The notes under the pieces were generated by a model. That model searched no databases. It saw nothing but the letters and a program-made list of their open reading frames with translations, and had not been told where the DNA came from. Positions 9,801 through 13,508 of a stretch of DNA of 13,508 bases are shown here, piece by piece. The stretch comes from CAYGWX01 sp964353855 [NCBI: uncultured bacterium] (GTDB taxonomy: Bacteria > Edwardsbacteria > CAYGWX01), in contig CAYGWX010000068.1 in the NCBI GenBank assembly GCA_964353855.1, forward strand, positions 1 to 13,508, read 5' to 3'. Position numbers and translations under genes: made by a program. The number at the start of each line of letters is the position of its first letter. The stretch's first letter is position 1.

Positions 9801-12798
9801 ATGAGCCATCCCACGTCAGATCCCAGAGATGACCATTGATTGTGACATTCACAATGGCTCCCATGACGGGTGTTTCATCACTCATCTTGTATGTAACAAT
9901 AAGCGAGGTCTGTTGCACAAAAGTGATATTGTAGCCCATTGACCAGACCATGGTGAATGAAGTGGGCTCCAGAATCACTGTCAGTATCTCAGAGTAATCA
10001 GACCTACTCTGAAAGCCTGCTTTCTCTGTAAGCACTGTAACGGAATAGACGCCAAGACCTGGATTCACATCACTACCATTCAGGATGAGGGCATACGTCT
10101 TGGTTGCTGGATTGTAGTCAAGGACCCAGAATCCGAATCCTATTGTTACATTTACTGTTGCTCCAATAACTGGAGAGCCATCTGACATGGTGTAGTTCAC
10201 AACAAGCATTGTCGACTGCGTGTAGGTTATTGTGGTTCCACTAGACCACGAGAGTATCAACGATGTCGGTTCCTCTCTCAGGGTGAGCGAGTAGTCTGCG
10301 TCTTCCTGACTCTCGTAACCCAATTTGCCTGCAAGTATCGTTAGCTGGTGAGTTCCGAATCCAGGATTGTTGTCTGTTCCGTTGAACCGAATGCAATAGG
10401 TACCATCAGTGCCATTCCATCGTAGTGTCCATGTGGTTGTACCAGCAGTCACATTGACAGTAGCAAGCGGAATAGCAGTGCCATTAGACATGCGATAGTC
10501 GATGGTCAATACTGAGTACTCGATGAATGTGATGTTCGTCCCGTGCGACCAGTTCACAGAGACACTAGTATACTCCTCGTGAATGGTTATCTGTTGTGTG
10601 TTGTCAGACTGGGCCTTGTAGCCAGCTTTCCATGCCAGAATCACTAAATCATAGGCACCAAATCCAGAAAACGAATCGGTACCATTGAACGTAATTCTAT
10701 AGCGGCCTACGCCTCCATCCCATGTTAAGGGAAGGGCGTTTCCATCAATCGTAACATTGACAGTAGCATCAGCAATCGCTGTGCCGCCAACTCTGCGGTA
10801 CTCGATCAATAGCTCTGTAGTCTGAACATAGGAGATGTTGTCGGTATTCGACCATTGGATTATTAACAGCTCTGTGTCATGGATGAGGTTTGCATTGATG
10901 ATCCGGCTCTGATTCTCTATTGCATATCCCTCTGCGCAGACGGTGATTGAATAGGTGTCTGGGGATCTTCCAGTTGTTGGAACCGTTGCGGTCCAAGTTC
11001 CATTATTGTGGTCAGTCAGGCTTATGTTAGCCTCACCGCCAAAGGAATAGACTACGCTTGCTGAATCTCCATCTAATCCTTGGAGAGTGAATGTATCCTC
11101 TAGATAGACGCTGATGCCGAAGGTGCTGTCAGTAAATGCATTGATTGAGGTGGCAGAAGATGTCAAGAGGGTTGGGTAGTAAACTACGATGTCACTAGTA
11201 TGATAGCCTGCTTCAGTACCGTTTATCCAAAACAGCTCTACGGTGTACAAACCATTCGATGCTGAATAGGAGGAAATATCCCATTGATGATGCGATTGTC
11301 CCTCTACTACTGTCGCGTTCTCAGAGTATTTTAGCGCACCTTGGTAGAAGACTCGAAGACTCGTATCTCCAGTCGTCGCTGGAGTCGAAATCGGGCTCTC
11401 AATTGTACTGTTAATGTCCAGAATAGACTCTATGCTGACTCTGTCACCGACCAGACTTGCGTCGGCAGCATTGAACTTCAATACAGATTCAATATAGTTG
11501 GGTGAGCTACATTCCAGAATCCAGGATGCATCTGAGAGTTCATTGCATACAACAACAGAATCACTCTGATGAAAAGCATCATGATATTCTGTTGGAATGG
11601 TATCATTGAAGAGATGGTTCGCAGTCCAATCAGAGGGGATGCTTAGTGTGAGGTTTCTATCCAATATGCCGCTCAGTTCTGGATAATCAAGAATTGATGT
11701 GATGTTCCAAATTATGCCCGCCTCCGACGTATCAGCATACCACATTGCTGTTGAAACAGTACCTCTTCTGTATTTGAGTGTTAATTCGTACTCGAAAGAA
11801 ACTGACTGGTTTGTAGATATCTCCAATGCGGTTATGTTATTCTCTGAACTCACCGCCCATGTGAGACCACTTTCCAGAGTTCCGTTGACCATAAGGGAAA
11901 GTGGACTAGGATCTGAAAACGCGAGCGCTGCGTTTGCTGTCGTGTTCCAGGGTAGATACGTGTAGTTCAACAAGGCCTCACAGGGATACGCGCCCCAGAG
12001 AGAGAACCGGCTGTCGTATTGTTGGGACTCGAAGGTTCCTGTTCCGCTCTCAGAGATCCATCGAATGTCCGGATAGAATGTGGTCTTAATCAAGGCGGAA
12101 CCGTTGATGACAACGTAATACTGGGTACTTGCATCAAGGATGACCGAAGACACTGTGGCATTCTGCCATCCTGCTCCCGAGATCACTCGTGTCGGTAATT
12201 GCGTATACCCTACCAGGTTGCTCGAAGAGTCATGATAGTCTGAGAGGACTGAATAATAGGCCCAGCCGTGCTGCGCCGGACTGTAGATGGGGCTATCATA
12301 GTAGAAGGAGTAATTGAGCAGTTGCCCGTCGTGGAGCTTCTCATAGAATCCCTGCGCCAAGGAGGTGTACCTCCAGCCATTTGGGGCACTATACTCTTGT
12401 ATCCTGAAGGAGCTGATGTCCTTTGAAACACCCAGCACCTCTCTCTCCGGCACAGCGGTAATATTGTCCGCATCAATGAGGAGTTCGTAGAGTGTCCAGC
12501 CAGGTATCTGAAATGTTGAAAGGTCGAGTACATTGCGATGAGTATTGGGATTGGCATAACTATTCAGTATTTCAATGTCTAAATCTTGAATCCTTCTGGA
12601 CGTTGTCACAAGAGAATTAATCTCATTTCCGCCGCCAATCACTGATGAAGAGGAGCTCTTCTGGACTGGCTCGGAAGTGTCACGATTGTCTGGATCGATT
12701 ACTCGAGAATCATCAGAAATCGGTGGCAGAGTCGGTAAAAATGAGAAAATCAGAATTCCAAAAAGCAGAATTACGACTCCTCTCAGGATTCTTGTCAT
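3892..12798 (-). CDS. Giant membrane-anchored Ig-repeat surface protein with cytoplasmic winged-helix DNA-binding domain
   Basis: An unbroken frame of 2968 codons starts at the ATG at 12796-12798, 9 nt after a GAGGAG ribosome site. Layout in residues: hydrophobic segment 7-21 (GVVILLFGILIFSFL), a signal peptide without a clear Ala-x-Ala site or a signal anchor; a Ser/Asp-rich stretch to about 50; a shared non-repetitive exported module to about 540; a first diverged beta-sandwich to 637; 22 tandem units at 638-2842; a transmembrane helix at about 2858-2877; a KRRR stop-transfer at 2878-2881; a short linker; and a winged helix at about 2909-2968. Only nine Cys were seen and Asn-x-Ser/Thr sites are dense, as expected of a glycosylated archaeal surface protein. 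Topology is outside, helix, inside, which puts the DNA-binding domain in the cytoplasm. I infer a receptor-like membrane-tethered regulator or an adhesin that signals; ligand and target genes are unknown. No protease, glycosidase or cohesin/dockerin motif was recognised. Confidence 0.93.
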   Translation of the reverse strand: MTRILRGVVILLFGILIFSFLPTLPPISDDSRVIDPDNRDTSEPVQKSSSSSVIGGGNEINSLVTTSRRIQDLDIEILNSYANPNTHRNVLDLSTFQIPGWTLYELLIDADNITAVPEREVLGVSKDISSFRIQEYSAPNGWRYTSLAQGFYEKLHDGQLLNYSFYYDSPIYSPAQHGWAYYSVLSDYHDSSSNLVGYTQLPTRVISGAGWQNATVSSVILDASTQYYVVINGSALIKTTFYPDIRWISESGTGTFESQQYDSRFSLWGAYPCEALLNYTYLPWNTTANAALAFSDPSPLSLMVNGTLESGLTWAVSSENNITALEISTNQSVSFEYELTLKYRRGTVSTAMWYADTSEAGIIWNITSILDYPELSGILDRNLTLSIPSDWTANHLFNDTIPTEYHDAFHQSDSVVVCNELSDASWILECSSPNYIESVLKFNAADASLVGDRVSIESILDINSTIESPISTPATTGDTSLRVFYQGALKYSENATVVEGQSHHQWDISSYSASNGLYTVELFWINGTEAGYHTSDIVVYYPTLLTSSATSINAFTDSTFGISVYLEDTFTLQGLDGDSASVVYSFGGEANISLTDHNNGTWTATVPTTGRSPDTYSITVCAEGYAIENQSRIINANLIHDTELLIIQWSNTDNISYVQTTELLIEYRRVGGTAIADATVNVTIDGNALPLTWDGGVGRYRITFNGTDSFSGFGAYDLVILAWKAGYKAQSDNTQQITIHEEYTSVSVNWSHGTNITFIEYSVLTIDYRMSNGTAIPLATVNVTAGTTTWTLRWNGTDGTYCIRFNGTDNNPGFGTHQLTILAGKLGYESQEDADYSLTLREEPTSLILSWSSGTTITYTQSTMLVVNYTMSDGSPVIGATVNVTIGFGFWVLDYNPATKTYALILNGSDVNPGLGVYSVTVLTEKAGFQSRSDYSEILTVILEPTSFTMVWSMGYNITFVQQTSLIVTYKMSDETPVMGAIVNVTINGHLWDLTWDGSSSYVMVFIGSDTPPGFGTHDLTIRAGRYGFINQIDTAHDLILREEPTSINTVWEGLSAITYVGSTILSVNYTMSNGTRVAGALVYVTIDSDTWNLTWDESTGTYRCEFSGSDDPPGLGSHMLLINASRFGFITAFDNEALVIDNEPTTLIVNWIPSNNITFTDKCVLSIRYLMNSNSSAITDATVIATFAGVPRLLVWNSTARWYYIFIDGDVDLPGLGTFSVTVNASRYGFDSASDSLQEIILRREPTSLSVYWTYGVNNPDFFGYTYLIVEYTYTSLVPVLTAVVNVTIGEDTWTLGWNQTESYYQLRFNGSDPVIGVGTHSLTVRAWKYGFIEQMNNDEVVILPVIPTLLDLAWTNGDTITYVERTTLQAFYRMFNETWITDATVNVTINGMTLSLVWNPATHAYERIFNGIDGSLDFTTYPILVRASQVDFQSHTNFAESLTKQLEPTGLVISWIGGSNITYFSETRLSVQFIMSNSSPITTGTLNATINGYVWNLIWNSSNFAYETLIAGNDPRLHYATFDVAIDASGFGYIQAMDATGKLTIRLEDTYITFEWIPSSTISYLDVTVFRIYYHYLNGSPVLTATVNASYVLLWPAVYNDSSGAYEIAFTGADIPSPALGPHTLFVLAWKANHLAHSDISQTLTIVQEDTSIRTSWLDGENTITYVESATMTINYSIAASGQPIIDASVTIRIGTDTWETVYNDTLKLYTFTFTGDMDPPGFGTYTLYISATYVLHEGFRDATDSSQTLKIDPETVGIHSYWIGGATITYVGSTILVVNYTMSDGSAIPLATVNVTIDSTLWNLLWHEASQTYRLAFKGSDSLPGFGFHELDIRAGRAGFLGLTDSTLTLNIIEESTTLVPRWSNNNQNNITYFEYTYLFVEYSMSNGSPILDASVNVTVDLLTLRLNWNATEGAYGIRFNGSDIVPGFGVHSLVIIALKYGFILAQNSMETLEIGKDPTTIQVSWANDDDISFVEYTTLMVYYRMSNGSPVPSATIDISIGSNSWSLTWNASAQAYCFTFTGNMDPPGMGYFIVDIEASGSVYASQSTSNTLTIHEESTSAIASWSSEVFDWTQSIILEVEYRDSYGRLIDGAILKTITIDGVPFTLKGSNGVYWFEFNNTFDLGHHSVVVNVSKYGYEFAANSDISFNIIEAATSLELHWNATTIDYLGQIDLTANYSYAGTGSIVPQGGVIANITIDGSVTLPLIESGDFWVVSLNGVYLDLGPHSVVVRAQAYGYIFAESAENLTVNEVATNALSIAWNPANLTIEYTDLIGVVVDYTYYGGDVPSEAVLNVTISGQVYSLLYSSGAWRTSILGGLIGIGIHDASISAWLYGYAPQTQMTMGLNVTLAANSFVVTWQPSNLEPTYVDIINVSVLYTQDYEPILEASVRLSINGTIHELTYSIYDEMWHFSIKATAIGLGAWNVTVTANKTGYGDGRYTDTLTVHPAATTLDVSVLSSSFYFDEGTIVYISYDMGNSSFVPGATLILTILGIEQEAIWNIDHWAASFDGTELGIGVHNLTITVSALGFAGQNEIAIISVLPIPTEVEYSSNRIAYAQEDIVLRFTYMDNRTSTGIPGALYFTDWTGSYVFIDLGNGTYLMQISGSSLHVGNYAFDMTLQLAGYLNGSGHVEIEARPIPTELLLISQISQYENETILIQAKLMDLAHSVSIDWAVITATLEGVQYFMLYDAPTQNYTLSFRLPSNINPGTHTISISANGLDCDAKEGVVELHVLPKSTYVLTLDVVDEIETGSELIISVMVHYDEQPVGNIPLTLLVVIYTQSDSRIHAQAIETDGTGVALITFGVPLDATRLEITALFGGSISVWPAESETTTVQIKAAVIGLLDMILRDPILLSMVVGGVSVPAIGIMALKRRRGALKHPIRPPIVMSTASSVEKISVVQPIDRLKAEIAESASGLTRPELSEKLGISSSKIGSLVRDLLVSDSSFYEVRDGTKRIIRKRE
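3895..4074 (-). other. C-terminal cytoplasmic winged helix-turn-helix domain of the giant protein
   Basis: Residues about 2909-2968 show the classic order. Helix 1 is IDRLKAEIAES, helix 2 is TRPELSEKLG, the recognition helix is SSSKIGSLVRDLL, and a beta wing follows (SFYEVRDGTKRIIRKR) ending with strong positive charge. The L-T-x-x-E-L-[SA]-x-x-L-G-I-S pattern is typical of MarR/ArsR/Lrp-type winged helices in archaea. It lies on the same side of the membrane as the KRRR stop-transfer, hence in the cytoplasm. DNA binding is inferred from fold and charge; a protein-interaction role is the alternative. Confidence 0.8.
4168..4227 (-). other. Single transmembrane helix of the giant protein
   Basis: Residues about 2858-2877 (ILLSMVVGGVSVPAIGIMAL) are uncharged and hydrophobic and are followed directly by KRRR, a standard positive-inside stop-transfer. 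This separates more than 2800 outside residues from a tail of about 90 residues. The Gly/Pro content in the middle of the helix (GGVSVPAIG) is unusual and could allow bending or cleavage within the membrane. Confidence 0.85.
4273..10887 (-). repeat. 22 tandem ~100-residue Ig-like units in the giant protein
   Basis: My by-eye division gives units starting at residues 638, 740, 841, 942, 1042, 1142, 1244, 1346, 1447, 1548, 1649, 1755, 1856, 1959, 2059, 2155, 2254, 2353, 2451, 2546, 2641 and 2739, ending at 2842 (95-106 aa each). The consensus in units 1-14 is EEPTS, then W and N-I-T-[YF], V-x-Y-x-M-S-N-G, A-T-V-N-V-T-I, W-x-L-x-W-N, F-N-G-S-D, PG-[FL]-G-[TV]-H and A-x-[KR]-x-G-[FY]. Units 15-22 keep the length and strand pattern but lose most of these words. 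Units differ widely at the DNA level, so the array is not freshly expanded. An elongated stalk of beta sandwiches is the likely structure. Confidence 0.9.
12098..12369 (-). repeat. Near-identical duplicated tract, copy 2 (pairs with 2913-3184)
   Basis: This matches 2913-3184 at 271 of 272 bases, in the same orientation and reading frame. It encodes residues about 144-234 of the giant protein (from near WRYTSLAQGF to VVINGSAL). Immediately upstream in the gene the two proteins differ by substitutions and a one-residue indel (EEYNIIGW versus QEYSAPNGW), so the tract edge is sharp on that side. Confidence 0.95.
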
Positions 12799-12807
12799 TC
12801 ATTCTAT

Positions 12808-12813
12808 CTCCTC
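12808..12813 (-). promoter_or_regulatory. Ribosome binding site of the giant gene
   Basis: The minus strand reads GAGGAG followed by ATAGAATGA and then the ATG at 12796-12798. An overlapping out-of-frame ATG (12800-12802) sits 5 nt from the site. The in-frame ATG, at 9 nt, opens the 2968-codon frame and is the supported start. Confidence 0.65.
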
Positions 12814-12872
12814 AGGTGATTCTGATTCTTTCTTCCACAACCAAGTAGCGTGATTTGACACCAGTGACCACC

Positions 12873-12880
12873 GTTTATAT
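12873..12880 (-). promoter_or_regulatory. TATA-box-like element for the giant gene
   Basis: The minus strand reads ATATAAAC in the context CTGAATATAAACGG. Initiation about 25 nt downstream, near 12848, gives a leader of about 50 nt containing the GAGGAG site. No strong purine-rich BRE is visible directly upstream. An inverted repeat lies 8 bases upstream (12889-12906). Confidence 0.5.
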
Positions 12881-12888
12881 TCAGTATT

Positions 12889-12906
12889 ACTAGAAATTCA
12901 TCTAGT
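12889..12906. promoter_or_regulatory. 18-bp inverted repeat just upstream of the TATA element, possible operator
   Basis: The sequence actagaaattcatctagt has perfect 6-bp arms (actaga/tctagt) around a 6-base centre, next to the position where TBP and TFB would bind. Size and symmetry fit a dimeric winged-helix regulator. I did not find the same element in the 3596-3891 gap. The function is inference from position and symmetry. Confidence 0.35.
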
Positions 12907-12978
12907 TAGTCATTTCTATCCTTTACGCACAAATCTCTACGCAAAGTTTGTATATGAAAGTGATTCGGACTGGCACTG

Positions 12979-12992
12979 TTCGATAAATCGAA
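12979..12992 (-). repeat. 14-bp inverted repeat after the DUF2299-like gene
   Basis: The sequence ttcgataaatcgaa has 6-bp arms and starts 8 bases past the stop codon at 13001-13003. It could be a 3' end hairpin or a protein-binding palindrome. It is AT-rich and short, with no clear U-run after it, so its role is uncertain. Confidence 0.25.
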
Positions 12993-13000
12993 GACTGTGA

Positions 13001-13508
13001 CTACGTATAGTACGAAGGACCAGTTTCTGTGGTTTCTGTTGGTCTTGGCCCCGTTTGCCCAGTAATGTCATTCAGTATTGCAATGACCATATCTATTGCA
13101 CTGTGAAGACGTCTCGTTGTGTCCCAGAGTTTCTGCTCTGAGAACGCTTCATCATAGATCCTGTCTGAAACAACGAAGCCCGGCCCTGGTGGTTGAGGTC
13201 CAGGCTGCCCCGGCTTTGGCTGTAAAAAGCCCAGGTTCACGTTCTGTGCAAAGCTGAACTTCAGTGCCTGCATCTGGAACTCCCGCAGTTTCTCGACATT
13301 CAGGAGCTGCTGGTGCTGCGGCGAGATCATGATCTGTGACTCTATCTGAATGTACTTCTGGTCATTCGGACGGACCACTGTGAAGAAGAAGCGCATGAAC
13401 TTGACCTTAAGCAGAAACTCGGCTCTCGGATCTGAGATGCTCTCGACCTTGGTACCCTCTCTCGAGAACCAGTCTCGCACGGTCTTCTTGATGTGGTCCG
13501 GCTCTTCC
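13001..13508 (-). CDS. DUF2299-like archaeal protein (partial, N-terminus outside window)
   Basis: The frame is open to the right edge: before the GTG at 13478-13480 it reads EEPDHIKKT, which continues naturally into VRDWFSREGTKVE. The GTG is therefore an internal Val codon, not the start. About 169 residues are visible. The order is: amphipathic helix (HIKKTVRDWFSREG), beta strands (AEFLLKVKF, FFFTVVRP, YIQIESQIMIS), a PQHQQLLN turn, a long helix (EKLREFQMQALKFSFAQN), a Pro/Gly-rich insert (LQPKPGQPGPQPPGPG), a strand with RIYDEAF, and a helix (WDTTRRLHSAIDMVIAIL). A polar tail rich in Thr and Pro ends in SYYT. This matches my recollection of DUF2299 (I-S-P-x-H motif, I-Y-x-D-x-L/F, final helix), a soluble archaeal family of unknown function. 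The proline-rich insert looks unusual. It ends 202 bp upstream of the giant gene, which has its own promoter, so co-transcription is not required. Confidence 0.75.
   Translation of the reverse strand, partial: EEPDHIKKTVRDWFSREGTKVESISDPRAEFLLKVKFMRFFFTVVRPNDQKYIQIESQIMISPQHQQLLNVEKLREFQMQALKFSFAQNVNLGFLQPKPGQPGPQPPGPGFVVSDRIYDEAFSEQKLWDTTRRLHSAIDMVIAILNDITGQTGPRPTETTETGPSYYT

Noticed and set aside
4273-10887. CRISPR or DNA satellite as the cause of the ~300-bp periodicity
   Set aside because: The period is that of protein domains, unit DNA is diverged, and there are no short identical repeats with unique spacers.
12210-12557. 115-aa minus-strand ORF, and several 63-101 aa ORFs on both strands inside the large genes
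   Set aside because: They lie wholly within the long coding frames in other frames, have no domain-like composition and no ribosome site. They are shadows of the repeat-rich genes.
12800-12802. Alternative ATG for the giant gene
   Set aside because: It is 4 bases upstream and out of frame with the 2968-codon frame.
12924-12950. Two copies of tacgca and a caaagtttg palindrome in the gap upstream of the giant gene
   Set aside because: They are too short to distinguish from chance in this AT-rich gap.
13478-13480. GTG as start of a 159-aa protein
   Set aside because: The frame stays open to the window edge and the upstream residues (EEPDHIKKT) continue the same helix, so the codon is internal Val.

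Overview
The window looks archaeal, most likely from an uncultivated lineage and possibly Asgard (Thorarchaeota-like). The grounds are TATA-box-like elements at archaeal promoter spacing, a Shine-Dalgarno-like site before one ATG, very large sequon-rich surface proteins with a single C-terminal membrane anchor, an intracellular winged helix, and a neighbour resembling the archaeal DUF2299 family. No rRNA or other phylogenetic marker is present, so the taxonomic call is inference.

All three genes lie on the minus strand, so transcription reads right to left. At the right edge (13001-13508) is the C-terminal part of a small soluble DUF2299-like protein that starts outside the window. Next, after a 202-bp gap with a TATA-like element, an 18-bp inverted repeat and a Shine-Dalgarno-like site, is a giant gene (3892-12798, 2968 aa). 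Its product has an N-terminal hydrophobic segment, a non-repetitive exported module of about 600 residues, 22 tandem Ig-like/beta-sandwich units of about 100 residues, one transmembrane helix and a cytoplasmic winged-helix DNA-binding domain. A 296-bp gap with its own TATA-like element follows. Then comes a second, smaller paralogue (1-3595, at least 1198 aa) that leaves the window on the left. It has a signal peptide, the same N-terminal module, five Ig-like units, a transmembrane region and the start of a different cytoplasmic tail.

The two large genes form a tandem paralogous pair. Their N-terminal modules are collinear (the repeats begin at residue 631 in one and 638 in the other) and their membrane-proximal units resemble each other. 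They differ in repeat number (5 versus 22) and in the cytoplasmic module. Inside the shared N-terminal module, a 272-bp stretch is identical at 271 positions, including silent sites, while its flanks have diverged clearly. That points to recent gene conversion, or possibly to an assembly artefact. The pair reads as surface receptors or adhesins with a common distal head, stalks of different length and different intracellular outputs. The giant one could be a membrane-tethered transcription regulator. No RNA genes, CRISPR arrays or insertion sequences were seen.
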